Source of the DNA: Alteromonadaceae bacterium M269
GTDB lineage: Bacteria > Pseudomonadota > Gammaproteobacteria > Enterobacterales > Alteromonadaceae
Direction: 5' to 3'
Assembly: GCA_004353515.1 (NCBI GenBank)
Contig: SMNZ01000007.1
Span: 364,162-428,161 of the forward strand
Length of the DNA: 64,000 nucleotides
Shown here: one piece after another, positions 9,453 to 17,657 of the stretch
How positions within the stretch are numbered: the first letter of the stretch is position 1
How the letters are laid out: the number at the start of each line of letters is the position of its first letter
Translations under genes and position numbers: made by a program
The notes under the pieces: model-generated
Seen by the model: the letters and a program-made list of their open reading frames with translations, nothing else
Told to the model about the DNA's origin: nothing
Databases searched by the model: none

Positions 9453-9563
9453 AGCTATACTCTTCATCTTTTAAACTGCACAAGTGAAGCCAACACTCGT
9501 GCATTTCCAATGATTTTCGGGGTGTATTAGTCGGCTGTCATAAAAGCACTTTCCCTCAGCCCT

Positions 9564-9631
9564 GTAGGAGCAGCACTTGTGCGCGAGGAGCGATAGGCTT
9601 AAGATTTTTCGCGGATAAATCCAGCTCCTAC
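9564..9631. repeat. REP-like palindrome
   Basis: GTAGGAGC at 9564-9571 faces GCTCCTAC at 9624-9631, with an imperfectly symmetrical centre (GCGCGAGGAGCG, TTCGCGGATAA). The same outer arms recur at 10898-10967, and single arms at 10986, 24288 and 63846. This is the common gammaproteobacterial REP type. It lies between the convergent aguB and nth genes and could also act as a transcription terminator. Confidence 0.7.
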
Positions 9632-9654
9632 ACAAAAACAGCAACCTTGCAGGG

Positions 9655-10338
9655 TTAAATCTTTTTGCTTTTCTTCGCTTTACGCTCAGCTTCTTTTTGT
9701 ATTTCCTGGATAAAGCTTCGACGACCGTAATTTCTTGTAATCTCACATTTTTCAAGAGAAAAACCGCGGGCAGGACAGTACTCGCGGCCATAAAAAATAA
9801 TTTGCAGATGTAAATCATTCCAACGTTCTTTGGGGAACAATCGTTTGGCATCGCGTTCTGTCTGCTCCACATTCTTACCATTAGATAATCCCCAACGATA
9901 CATAAGTCGATGGATATGAGTATCTACTGGAAAAGCAGGCACACCGAAAGCTTGTGACATTACCACTGACGCTGTTTTATGCCCGACACCCGGTAAAGCT
10001 TCGAGCGCTTCCATATTTTGAGGAACTTCACCCTGATACTCATTGATAAGAATGTCAGACAAATGCCATATAGCACTGGATTTCTTTGGCGACAAACCAC
10101 AAGGCCGGATAATTTCACGGATCTCATCAATACTCAGTTTAATCATATCGAATGGGTTATCAGCACGCGCAAACAATAAAGGCGTAATTTGATTGACCCG
10201 CTCATCCGTGCATTGTGCAGACAACAAAACCGCCACCAACAAGGTGTAAGAATCAGTGTGATCGAGCGGAATAGGGACCTCTGGGTAGAGACGGTCGAGA
10301 ATTTCGATAATCTCTTGTACTTTTTGTGCTTTAGTCAT
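9655..10338 (-). CDS. nth: Endonuclease III-like DNA glycosylase with degenerate Fe-S site
   Basis: 227 residues. A HhH-GPD base-excision-repair glycosylase/AP lyase: the helix-hairpin-helix LPGVGHKTA carries the catalytic lysine K121, and VDTHIHR carries D139. The C-terminal loop that holds a 4Fe-4S cluster in E. coli Nth (four cysteines) keeps only C188 and C198; the other two positions are L195 and Y204. The length matches the family, so the domain is not truncated. A [4Fe-4S] cluster with four cysteines therefore cannot form in the usual way. The tail is lysine-rich (AERKAKKSKKI). Iron-sulfur-free relatives of Nth exist in several bacteria; this copy looks like such a variant with a partial remnant. 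It is transcribed alone. Confidence 0.9.
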   Translation of the reverse strand: MTKAQKVQEIIEILDRLYPEVPIPLDHTDSYTLLVAVLLSAQCTDERVNQITPLLFARADNPFDMIKLSIDEIREIIRPCGLSPKKSSAIWHLSDILINEYQGEVPQNMEALEALPGVGHKTASVVMSQAFGVPAFPVDTHIHRLMYRWGLSNGKNVEQTERDAKRLFPKERWNDLHLQIIFYGREYCPARGFSLEKCEITRNYGRRSFIQEIQKEAERKAKKSKKI

Positions 10339-10564
10339 AAGTATTCAGGAAAGGAAAACAGCTAATAAATTTTTGCGACAGATAATAGCATCATTTTCCG
10401 AATCGAATGTATCTATAGACTTCGTTGGGCTCAACCACAAGATGAAAACATAGCTTCACACCAACATCGTTCTGAACATGCATTTTTAATTTCCATTTTA
10501 ACAAAACCAATTTGGCCCCAACAGAAACCAGATCCTCGTCAGCGGTTTTCAAACGGGTGCAAGC

Positions 10565-10846
10565 ATGACCTTCCAAGCGTCGGGTACACAAAACTCGGTA
10601 GCTAGTAGAGCATTTATTAGCTTGTCAGCGCCTGGTGCTGTTCGATTCAAAGTCTATATAGACGGGACATTTTTTGATGAGTACCCTGCCGGCAACAACA
10701 GCATTGTAGGTGCACAGTTTTTCCCAGATACACGTATTGACGTTATCTCTGAAAACCAGCTGTTCGGCGTGTCAAGTTTCCGCCAACAATTTAGGTTGGT
10801 ACCGCGATGTATAGGAAGCGGCAGATGCACCTACACAGTAGAATAG
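10565..10846 (+). CDS. Small hypothetical protein, possibly N-terminally truncated
   Basis: 93 residues from ATG 10565. The frame is open back to 10502, just after a stop at 10499, and that upstream stretch (GPNRNQILVSG) reads like part of the same protein, so the true start could be lost. The sequence is beta-rich (VRFKVYIDGTFFDEYPAG, DTRIDVISENQLFG) with a cysteine pair near the end (CIGSGRC) as in small secreted proteins, but no signal peptide is present. No family is recognised. It may be a decayed remnant of an exported protein. A frame on the opposite strand (10391-10591) overlaps its start; the plus-strand frame looks more protein-like. Confidence 0.4.
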   Translation: MTFQASGTQNSVASRAFISLSAPGAVRFKVYIDGTFFDEYPAGNNSIVGAQFFPDTRIDVISENQLFGVSSFRQQFRLVPRCIGSGRCTYTVE

Positions 10847-10897
10847 CAATAAGTCTCTTTGCTTGAATGGTATTCGCCTCCTAAAGATTGTCTCCTT

Positions 10898-10993
10898 GTA
10901 GGAGCGCGCTTTAGCGGCGAATAAGCTTATAGATACATCACAATTCGCGAACAAGTTCTGCTCCTACAACCTAAAAGGTATTGTTGTAGGAGC
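10898..10993. repeat. REP-like palindrome with an extra half-site
   Basis: GTAGGAGC at 10898-10905 pairs with GCTCCTAC at 10960-10967; inside are GGCGAATAAGC and the near-inverse TTCGCGAAC. A further GTAGGAGC follows at 10986-10993, so one and a half copies are in tandem. It lies between a small hypothetical gene and the end of a glutathione transferase gene. Confidence 0.75.
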
Positions 10994-11007
10994 AGTTTTC
11001 TTTGTTG

Positions 11008-11667
11008 CTAACGAGTTACGACGTTTTTAGCGCTCTCTAACAACTTCTCTCGATCAACAGGCATCGGCACATCGACACCTTTTCTAGCGGCAGGCCTAGC
11101 GTCAATTAATGACTTCCAGCGCTTAAGGTTAGGTAAATCATCAATCTCAACACCCGACCACTCATGCGATCGGATCCAGCACCAATTGGCGATATCGGCG
11201 ATACTGTATTCGTCTACCAAGTACTCATTATCTGCCAAATGCGTATCGACAACGGTAAATAGACGTTTTACTTCATTCTGGTAACGATCAATAGCTGGTT
11301 GAATTTTCTCGGGGAAGTATCGGAAGAATACGTTGGCCTGTCCCATCATCGGACCTATACCTCCCATTTGGAACATCAACCACTGAATAACCTGAGAGCG
11401 CTTATTGACATCAGAAGGGAGGAACTGTCCTGTTTTCTCAGCGAGGTAAAGCATGATGGCACCCGATTCAAAAACAGCAAAATCATCATTGTCTTTGTCG
11501 ACAATCGCTGGAATTCGACCATTGGGGCATAGCTTTAAGAATTCAGGCTTTTTCTGCTCACCTTCGAGTAAGTTAACTAAAATAGCCTCATAAGGCAGTC
11601 CCATTTCTTCAAGGGTTACTGAGGCTTTCCAGCCATTAGGTGTTGGTGCGGTATAGAGTTCAATCAT
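11008..11667 (-). CDS. yfcG: Nu-class glutathione transferase / disulphide-bond oxidoreductase, YfcG-like
   Basis: 219 residues. The thioredoxin-fold half starts with [13 protein letters not shown], the signature of E. coli YfcG, and contains the cis-proline loop (NGRIPAIVD) and [11 protein letters not shown], which bind glutathione. The helical half has [12 protein letters not shown] and SIADIANW. YfcG-type enzymes use two glutathiones to reduce disulphides and organic peroxides in the cytoplasm. The next gene upstream on the same strand (11691-12299) is another transferase, 23 bases away, so the two form an operon that begins at 12299. The identity is strong by motif; the physiological substrate is unknown. 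Confidence 0.88.
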   Translation of the reverse strand: MIELYTAPTPNGWKASVTLEEMGLPYEAILVNLLEGEQKKPEFLKLCPNGRIPAIVDKDNDDFAVFESGAIMLYLAEKTGQFLPSDVNKRSQVIQWLMFQMGGIGPMMGQANVFFRYFPEKIQPAIDRYQNEVKRLFTVVDTHLADNEYLVDEYSIADIANWCWIRSHEWSGVEIDDLPNLKRWKSLIDARPAARKGVDVPMPVDREKLLESAKNVVTR

Positions 11668-11690
11668 GCTGCTTATCCTGAATCTGTTAA

Positions 11691-12299
11691 TTATGCTTTT
11701 GCACTTGGTCTGCTGCTGACTTCATCATACCAGCGCTTCAAATTGGTTTGGTCTTCACTCATTCTGACGTTAACGGCACGCCCAAAATCAATGGAACATA
11801 AGGCTGTGATATCGGCAATTGAGAATTCATCTCCTGCAATAAATCGACTATCAGCCAATCTACGCTCGAGTAATTTCAAGAACTTACCTGCATTCTGACC
11901 AGAAACCTCTCCGAACTCTTTCACAGGCGTCATACGGTCTTTGAAATAACCCGTCGAGTGTTGAAAACACATGCCTATCTGCATAAATAAGCCAAACTCT
12001 ATCTGGCGTTGCCACATAGCTATTTGTGCTTTTTCCAACGCATTTCGACCGAGCAACGGCTTTTCTGGATGAAGCTCTTCGAAATACAAACAGATTGCAT
12101 CGGATTCACTTATACAAGTTCCATCATCTAGCTCCAGAATCGGGATTTTTCCGATAGGATTTTTAGCTCGCATTTCCGGTGTGATGTTCTCACCTTTTTG
12201 CAAATCAACCTGAACATACTCAACATCAATCCCCTTCTCTGCCAAGAACATTCTCACACGTCTCGGTGTAGGAGCAGTCTGCGTATCATAAATCTTCAT
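11691..12299 (-). CDS. Glutathione S-transferase family protein
   Basis: 202 residues. N-terminal thioredoxin-like domain ([45 protein letters not shown]) and C-terminal helical domain ([28 protein letters not shown]). It should conjugate glutathione or reduce electrophiles in the cytoplasm; the class is not clear. It is the first gene of a two-gene unit with the YfcG-like enzyme. Its upstream region is occupied by the MITE-like element at 12311-12578, so its promoter lies either in the 11 bases between or inside the element. The tail ends right at the conserved RPSAKA, so it is not visibly truncated. Confidence 0.85.
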   Translation of the reverse strand: MKIYDTQTAPTPRRVRMFLAEKGIDVEYVQVDLQKGENITPEMRAKNPIGKIPILELDDGTCISESDAICLYFEELHPEKPLLGRNALEKAQIAMWQRQIEFGLFMQIGMCFQHSTGYFKDRMTPVKEFGEVSGQNAGKFLKLLERRLADSRFIAGDEFSIADITALCSIDFGRAVNVRMSEDQTNLKRWYDEVSSRPSAKA

Positions 12300-12310
12300 T
12301 GTGTTTCCCT

Positions 12311-12578
12311 TAGGGTCTGTTGCTCTTTGTTCATTTTTTATGCTGAACGATAAAATGGTCTAGACCAAGGCGTCAAGGATGCCGTTTGGCCATCCAAATC
12401 AGTCATTGACAACGCTGTGATAGCCCATTTTAGCTTCAGCCCTTTGGGCAGCGGCCCTTTTTTAGCCATACTGCCCACAAATTTGCTCGTTTAGCACCAC
12501 TAGACTCCCCTCATTTGCGATGGTCTGGCTAAAAAATTGCCAGCTGCATAAATTATGTACAAAGAGCAACAGCCCCTA
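12311..12578. mobile_element. MITE-like element, about 264 bp between TA duplications
   Basis: The ends are inverted repeats: the 33 bases from 12311 and the inverse of 12546-12578 agree at 29 positions, with a shared core CTGTTGCTCTTTGT. Each end is bordered by TA, consistent with a TA target duplication. The interior has no open frame of useful size. This is the form expected of a non-autonomous element moved by a Tc1/IS630-like transposase. The right end supplies the TAG stop of ubiG, and the left end abuts the start of the glutathione transferase gene. A similar end occurs at 22756, right behind nspC. Confidence 0.75.
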
Positions 12579-13325
12579 GTAATTTCTAGAAAAAGCCATT
12601 AAGTAGTTAATGACTAGACTATTTGATTCCACCCATGTTTTAGATAAGGGTTTAAACTTCAAACCAACGTCTGCACTCGGTGTTAAACCGTTCTTAGCGA
12701 CCATTGCCGCCATTTCGTCGGGTTTAACAAATTTAGACCAGCTATGCGTACCTATGGGCAACAAACGCAGGACATATTCTGTGCCAATAATTCCGATGAC
12801 ATAGGACAATAAGGTTCGATTAAGCGTCGCCATAATTAACAAACCATTGGGTTTGAGTAAGGAACAGCATTCATTAACCAGTTGTTGTTGATCGGGCACA
12901 TGCTCGATAACTTCGGTGTTGAGCACGACATCGAAGCCTTCTTCACTGCTGAGCTCACTACTCAACATATGATGATATTCAATATCTAAGCTGGATTGGC
13001 GAGCATGTGCCCTAGCAACAGCGATACTAGTTCCACTGGCATCGATACCCGTAACTTTTGCTTTCTTGGCAGCTAACGGCTCACTCAATAATCCACCGCC
13101 ACAACCAATATCGAGCACAGTCAAACCTTCAAATGAGCTACCCTCACCGACGCCAAAATGACGCGCGATTTGGCGTTGAATAAAACGACTTCGAGCTTGA
13201 TTAAAAGCTAATACTGTTTTGAATTTTCCATGAGGGTCCCACCATTCCTGAGCCATACGATCAAACTGAGCGATTTCTTTTGGATCGTAATTAGCATTAC
13301 CAACTAACTGGCTTCTATCTAGCAT
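12576..13325 (-). CDS. ubiG: Ubiquinone biosynthesis O-methyltransferase
   Basis: 249 residues. SAM-dependent class I methyltransferase acting on the two O-methylation steps of ubiquinone synthesis. Typical UbiG features: start NYDPKEIAQFDRMAQEWWDP, motif I VLDIGCGGGLLSEPLA, the acidic ribose-binding VTGIDAS, NTEVIEHVPD, and the LNRTLLSYVIGIIGTEYVLRLLPIGTHSW stretch with KFVKPDEM that is special to UbiG (membrane-binding loop). The gene ends in the first three bases of the MITE, so the last codons and TAG stop may be insertion-derived, although the length is normal. It is followed upstream by DUF4112 and hemH genes on the same strand, a probable unit. Confidence 0.93.
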   Translation of the reverse strand: MLDRSQLVGNANYDPKEIAQFDRMAQEWWDPHGKFKTVLAFNQARSRFIQRQIARHFGVGEGSSFEGLTVLDIGCGGGLLSEPLAAKKAKVTGIDASGTSIAVARAHARQSSLDIEYHHMLSSELSSEEGFDVVLNTEVIEHVPDQQQLVNECCSLLKPNGLLIMATLNRTLLSYVIGIIGTEYVLRLLPIGTHSWSKFVKPDEMAAMVAKNGLTPSADVGLKFKPLSKTWVESNSLVINYLMAFSRNY

Positions 13326-13346
13326 TGAACTCTCTTAGCGAAGCAA

Positions 13347-13778
13347 TCATGACTGTTTATCTGACCACTCTTGGATTTTTTGTTGAGTAGCGAGTTTTAT
13401 ATCGCCTTGATGCTCACTCAACCACCAACCTTCAAGCATTTTGATATTGCGGTGATTGGCTTTAAAGAATAAATCGAATATATCACCAACAATGGGCACC
13501 ATACCCACGAAAAAGTCTATCGCTGCATTGCGTAACATCAGCAAGAGCATACCTTTAGGCGCTCCCAGACTTTTTGCCAGACCAATGAGCGAAAGGGAAG
13601 CTCCCAGCATCAAGGCGTCTCCAACGACGGGAATCAAGCCGATAATAAAATCTAAACCCACGCGAAGATTTAGCCCAGGTATACGCACTGCAGTATCACT
13701 CAAATTTGCAATTTTCTGAGCGAGCAATAAGCGTCTAGGTGCTTTGTTCAATAACTCCGCGGAGGGCTCTTGTATCAT
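13347..13778 (-). CDS. DUF4112 membrane protein
   Basis: 143 residues. It holds the two related hydrophobic segments of DUF4112: GLDFIIGLIPVVGDALMLGASLSLIGLA and a second one with DFFVGMVPIVGDIFDLFFKANHRN. The twin IPVVGD/VPIVGD motifs are diagnostic. It is probably an inner-membrane protein of unknown function. Its ATG overlaps the last four bases of hemH (13775-13778), so it is translationally coupled to ferrochelatase, and ubiG follows 21 bases later. This suggests one transcription unit, hemH-DUF4112-ubiG, though no functional link is established. Confidence 0.88.
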   Translation of the reverse strand: MIQEPSAELLNKAPRRLLLAQKIANLSDTAVRIPGLNLRVGLDFIIGLIPVVGDALMLGASLSLIGLAKSLGAPKGMLLLMLRNAAIDFFVGMVPIVGDIFDLFFKANHRNIKMLEGWWLSEHQGDIKLATQQKIQEWSDKQS

Positions 13779-14857
13779 GAAGCAGCGGCATCCATCTGCT
13801 TTGCTAGCTCAGCAGTCTTCGCTGCATCACGATTAATCTGCCATCCATGTAAATTACTCTTGATAATACCAACCAAGGCATCGATGTGTTTTTCATCTGC
13901 ATTGAGAGCTGGAATGTATTCGTATTTTTCACCACCAGCTTCAAGGAAATAGTCTCTATTTTCGACACCAATCTCTTCTATGGTTTCCAAGCAATCTGCA
14001 CTAAAACCTGGGCAGATAAGTTGCACCGACTTAATACCCTGTTCAGGTAACGATTTTAGTGTGTGGTCAGTATATGGCTTCAACCATTCTTCTCGACCAA
14101 AACGTGATTGAAAGGTTGTCAGGTACTCATCCTTGCTGATACCTATTTTTTCAGCGATTAGGCGCGACGTTTTATGGCATTCACAATGGTAGGGGTCGCC
14201 ATTGGTTAAATAGCGCTTAGGAATACCGTGATAGGTAAAAATGAGCTTATCGGCACGACCATTCTGCTCCCAATGAGACTGGATTTTGTTGGCTACCGCA
14301 TCAATATAATCAGGGTTGTTATGATATTCATTAACGAAACGCAGCTCCGGCATCCATCGGCGCGACGTAAAGCAGTCTGCAACTGCATCAAAAGTGGAGC
14401 CTGTTGTCGATGCACAATATTGAGGGTATAGCGGCAATACCACAACTTTGCGCACCCCCGCATCTAGCATCTTATCTAAAGTACCTTTAATTGAAGGTTC
14501 ACCATAACGCATAGCAAATTCAACAACAACATCCTCGCCATACTCAGCTTTAAGCTTCTCTCGAATAGCATCTGTTTGGTCTTGAGTGTGATACATCAAC
14601 GGAGAACCTCGCTCTGTCCATACCGTAGAATAAGCATGAGCACTGCGCTTGGGGCGAATATTCAATATGACGAGATTAAGCACCATCCACCAAATCAATC
14701 GAGGTACTTCGACAACCCTAGGGTCGGATAAAAACTCCTTGAGATAAGGCTTCAACGCTTTTTTTGTGGGTGCTTCTGGTGTTCCCAAATTGGTCACCAA
14801 GACACCGATTTTATCTGCCTGACTGTGAGTAAAAGCGGTATTGCCTCTGTATTTCAT
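13775..14857 (-). CDS. hemH: Ferrochelatase
   Basis: 360 residues. Inserts Fe2+ into protoporphyrin IX, the last step of protoheme synthesis. The family motifs are present: VLVTNLGTPEAPT, the metal-site region (FTYHGIPKRY, with the conserved histidine), the second site (CPGFSADCLETIEEIG, with the conserved glutamates), and YPQYCASTTGS. No C-terminal cysteine cluster is obvious beyond the scattered cysteines, so an Fe-S cluster as in animals is unlikely. It leads a three-gene unit with DUF4112 and ubiG, and it diverges from the Rab-like GTPase operon across a 343-base gap. Confidence 0.95.
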   Translation of the reverse strand: MKYRGNTAFTHSQADKIGVLVTNLGTPEAPTKKALKPYLKEFLSDPRVVEVPRLIWWMVLNLVILNIRPKRSAHAYSTVWTERGSPLMYHTQDQTDAIREKLKAEYGEDVVVEFAMRYGEPSIKGTLDKMLDAGVRKVVVLPLYPQYCASTTGSTFDAVADCFTSRRWMPELRFVNEYHNNPDYIDAVANKIQSHWEQNGRADKLIFTYHGIPKRYLTNGDPYHCECHKTSRLIAEKIGISKDEYLTTFQSRFGREEWLKPYTDHTLKSLPEQGIKSVQLICPGFSADCLETIEEIGVENRDYFLEAGGEKYEYIPALNADEKHIDALVGIIKSNLHGWQINRDAAKTAELAKQMDAAAS

Positions 14858-15200
14858 AAATCCACTCTGCTGCTTAAGCTGTTCCCTGTTTTATATCTAT
14901 CAGGGCCCAAGGCTTACATTATTTGAAAAAGCTACTACGTTCCCGGCATTTAATTAGACCAAAGAAATTGATATGCATTGTAGGCTTTTAAGAAGCCAAA
15001 TCCACCCTTTTCAATGCTTGATAGAGCGTCGAGACGTGTTTAACACCTCATTTGTAATATAAATTAATTCTTTAAAAATCAGCAAATTCGGTGAAAACGT
15101 ATACAATTAGGTATATTTATTGTTCAATTACTGTGTCAATGCATGTGATGTTTATCTCCCTGAAGAGATTAAATTGAGCAGCTAACAATAAGGAAATCTG
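14858..15200. other. Divergent intergenic region, hemH and GTPase operon
   Basis: 343 bases with no open frame I would call a gene. It must hold the promoters of hemH (minus) and of the 15201 operon (plus). It is AT-rich from 15055 to 15140. A ribosome site AAGGAAA (from about 15190) precedes ATG 15201. I see no repeat element, tRNA or riboswitch. Confidence 0.5.
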
Positions 15201-15737
15201 ATGGCTACTAAGACACCCAATGATGAATCAAAAACTAATAATAGTGATTCACAAGATCTACAGCAGCTTAAACAAATACTTTTCGGTAGCGCACAAAGTC
15301 AGCTAGAAAAAAGTATCGAAGACCTTTCTCAACGCTTAGACAAACGTTGTCAGTCTATTGAGAAGAAAATGTCAGATAATCACGCCTCTCTTCAAAAAGC
15401 CTTAACAGACGGCATAGCGTCTTTAACTGAAAAGCTCAATAACGCAGACCAAGGCCAAACAGAGGAGCTTGGTCATGTTAACGACTTCGCCAAGCAGACT
15501 TCGTCAGAACTTGAAATGCATGAAACAGCGACGAGGCAAGAGTTTGACGAAACCCACGCCAAGTTTGATCAGGAAATTGCCGCGCTGACCAAGAAATTCA
15601 ATCAACAACATGAAAAAGCCATGGAGCAACTTTCATCTGTTAGCAGCGAGCTACACAATTCGAAAACAGACAGAAAAACCTTGGCTAAATTACTGGCGAC
15701 CATGGCCACCAACCTGGAAGACGACGAACAGGCATGA
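15201..15737 (+). CDS. Coiled-coil protein, first gene of the Rab-like GTPase operon
   Basis: 178 residues, almost wholly helical and highly charged, with heptad patterns from about residue 30 to 170 (LEKSIEDLSQRLDKR, LTEKLNNADQGQTEEL, DQEIAALTKKFNQQ). There is no signal peptide or membrane segment, so it is cytoplasmic. Near the N-terminus the motif LQQLKQILFG (residues 20-29) resembles MQRVRDLLLG (residues 32-41) of the OmpA-domain protein encoded next, hinting at a shared docking peptide. Its last four bases overlap the next start codon (ATGA). No family name is known to me. A scaffold or effector role in the GTPase system is inference. Confidence 0.82.
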   Translation: MATKTPNDESKTNNSDSQDLQQLKQILFGSAQSQLEKSIEDLSQRLDKRCQSIEKKMSDNHASLQKALTDGIASLTEKLNNADQGQTEELGHVNDFAKQTSSELEMHETATRQEFDETHAKFDQEIAALTKKFNQQHEKAMEQLSSVSSELHNSKTDRKTLAKLLATMATNLEDDEQA

Positions 15738-17569
15738 GCCAGATAGAGGGTCCTGATGATAGTCAACAAGACGCCATCGAAACCCAGACGAATAGTTCTG
15801 AAGGAATAGAGCAAGATAGCAAGGATATGCAACGCGTGCGCGACTTGTTACTGGGTAACAATCGGGATGTTGTGACATCTCCAGTAAAACAAGATGCTCG
15901 CTCTATTGTTTCTGAAGTATTTTCAGAAGCACTATTTGATAGACAGAAAAAAGACGGCTCTGTCGACCAAGTCATCCTGCCCCTTGTCGAGAACTCAGTC
16001 GAAAACTCCATCAATAACCACAGAGAACAATTTGTCGGTTATCTATACCCTCTTGTCGGTAGCTTAGTTAGAAAATCAGTGACGGCCTTTATTTCAGAGT
16101 TTTTAGAGAAAACCAATGAGCTGATTGAAAACAGTTTTACTATCAAAGGCTTAAAATGGAGGTATCGAGCATGGCGAGCAGGGGTCAGCTTCTCAGAATA
16201 CGCAGCCAGTCAAACATTTCAATTCCGCGTTAAGCAGGTTCTGTTGATACACAGGAAGACAGGTTTACTGCTCAAGTCAGTCGCGCAAGACCATCAGCTC
16301 AATGACAATGCCGATCTCGTCTCATCAATGCTGGGGGCAATCAATGACTTCGTCAGTGATTCATTCACATCTGACAGTAAAGACGAGGAACAAAATTTAG
16401 GTGTCGTCAAAACCGATAATTTTACCTTACTCATCAAGCAGGGGCCTTATGCTCTGTTAGTTGCGGCGGTTAATGGCAACGAGTCTCCTCATTTTAATGA
16501 GCAACTTCAAACCACTTTAGAACAAATACATCGATTGTATCTTAATGAACTCGTCGAATTTGATGGCGATGATGTGCCTTTTGATAGCTGCGAAAAACCA
16601 CTCAGAGATTGCCTCATCAATGAGTTAAAACCCGAATTGGAAACTAAGCAAAAGCAGCCTTGGATAGCCATTATTTTGGCTTTCGCAGGAATAGTCGCCT
16701 TACTCTATTACTTAGTCTTGTGGTGGCAAAACGAGAGCTTAGTCAGTGAAATCAAGAAAGCATCCCCCCCAGCTGGAGTCATTATCAGAACCATTGAGCA
16801 AGATGGCGTGAATGGCCTTTCTCTCGAAGCACTGAGAGACCCACAAAGTACGCCAATCGAAGAGTGGCTCCAACAGTTCAAGATAGGCGAGAGAACAACC
16901 CAAATTAAGCAGGAGTTGTATTTATCCGCAGCACCGCAAATGATTCAACTCAGAGTTGAGTCCGCATTGAGTAGCTTTTCAGGTATCAACACATCTTGGA
17001 ACGGCCAAGTTCTCTCCCTCAGCGGCCTTGTCACAGTTACTGAATACAATGATTTGCAACGTCGTATTGAGGCGATTCCTGGCTTCAAGGAGTCTTTCAC
17101 TCTCAATATGCGCAATGTATCGGTTAAAGGTGAACAAACAGTCAACGTAACGACTCAACAACAACAACTGTATCAAAACGCGTTAGCCGAGGTTCAACAA
17201 ATACAGTTCGATTTTCCAGTTGCAACCACTGTCCTAGATCGAACACAAATTGAAAAAGTACAAAATTTAGCCGATAAGATAAAAGAGCTCATGCTACTTG
17301 CAGAAATTAACCAATACACCATGGGTGTTATTGTTATAGGTACTGCAGACTCAGTTGGCGCTTCGGGAACTAACACTGAGTTAAGCCAAGCACGTGCGGA
17401 ACATGTGAAGTCTCTGCTTGTCGAAAAAGAGGTAGCGAGTAATGAAATTATGGCGGTAGGCATAGGTAAAGTTGAGCTAGCCCAGGTAGCAACAACGGCG
17501 CGTAAAGTTTTAATTAATGTGGTTTACCACCAAAACACTTTGGGCCATACTGAGCGAGAGGGTAATTAA
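15734..17569 (+). CDS. OmpA-domain inner-membrane protein with large cytosolic region, partner candidate for the GTPase
   Basis: 611 residues. A long cytosolic part (1-308) precedes one membrane helix (about 310-331, WIAIILAFAGIVALLYYLVLWW when read with its flanks) and a periplasmic part that ends in an OmpA-like peptidoglycan-binding domain (about 480-605; GTADSVGASGTNTELSQARAEHV). Residues 163-270 (VKQVLLIHRKTGLLL ... MLGAINDFVSDSF ... FTLLIKQGPYALLVAAV) read like a sensory longin/roadblock-type domain; such domains often bind Ras-like GTPases. Residues 100-155 hold YLYPLVGSLVRKSV and LKWRYRAWRAG, as in other OmpA proteins of this layout. Thus the protein can connect peptidoglycan to a cytosolic GTPase. 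Domain naming in the cytosolic part is by eye and uncertain. Confidence 0.88.
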   Translation: MSQIEGPDDSQQDAIETQTNSSEGIEQDSKDMQRVRDLLLGNNRDVVTSPVKQDARSIVSEVFSEALFDRQKKDGSVDQVILPLVENSVENSINNHREQFVGYLYPLVGSLVRKSVTAFISEFLEKTNELIENSFTIKGLKWRYRAWRAGVSFSEYAASQTFQFRVKQVLLIHRKTGLLLKSVAQDHQLNDNADLVSSMLGAINDFVSDSFTSDSKDEEQNLGVVKTDNFTLLIKQGPYALLVAAVNGNESPHFNEQLQTTLEQIHRLYLNELVEFDGDDVPFDSCEKPLRDCLINELKPELETKQKQPWIAIILAFAGIVALLYYLVLWWQNESLVSEIKKASPPAGVIIRTIEQDGVNGLSLEALRDPQSTPIEEWLQQFKIGERTTQIKQELYLSAAPQMIQLRVESALSSFSGINTSWNGQVLSLSGLVTVTEYNDLQRRIEAIPGFKESFTLNMRNVSVKGEQTVNVTTQQQQLYQNALAEVQQIQFDFPVATTVLDRTQIEKVQNLADKIKELMLLAEINQYTMGVIVIGTADSVGASGTNTELSQARAEHVKSLLVEKEVASNEIMAVGIGKVELAQVATTARKVLINVVYHQNTLGHTEREGN

Positions 17570-17570
17570 A

Positions 17571-17657
17571 ATGCTCCTAGCGAGCATAGAAATTACTCCG
17601 AGAAGAAGCCAGAGGGATTATCGTGTCAATACAAAGGAGAATTTGGTTAACACATGA
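17571..17657 (+). CDS. Possible 28-residue leader or small protein coupling the OmpA and GTPase genes
   Basis: An ATG at 17571, one base after the stop of the OmpA gene, opens 28 codons and ends at TGA 17655-17657, overlapping the GTPase ATG (17654) as ATGA. GAGAGGG lies about 8 bases before its ATG. The GTPase itself has only a poorly spaced AAGGAGA (17634-17640, 13 bases from its ATG), so translation of the short frame would deliver ribosomes to the GTPase start. The peptide is basic in the middle (PRRSQRDYR). It could equally be a chance frame; conservation would decide. Confidence 0.4.
   Translation: MLLASIEITPRRSQRDYRVNTKENLVNT

Noticed and set aside
9471..9881. Minus-strand 136-codon frame overlapping nth
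   Set aside because: It is another frame of the nth region and contains REP sequence; no sensible protein features.
10391..10591. Minus-strand frame of 66 codons upstream of nth
   Set aside because: It overlaps the better-looking plus-strand gene at 10565, has no ribosome site that I can see and no recognisable motif.
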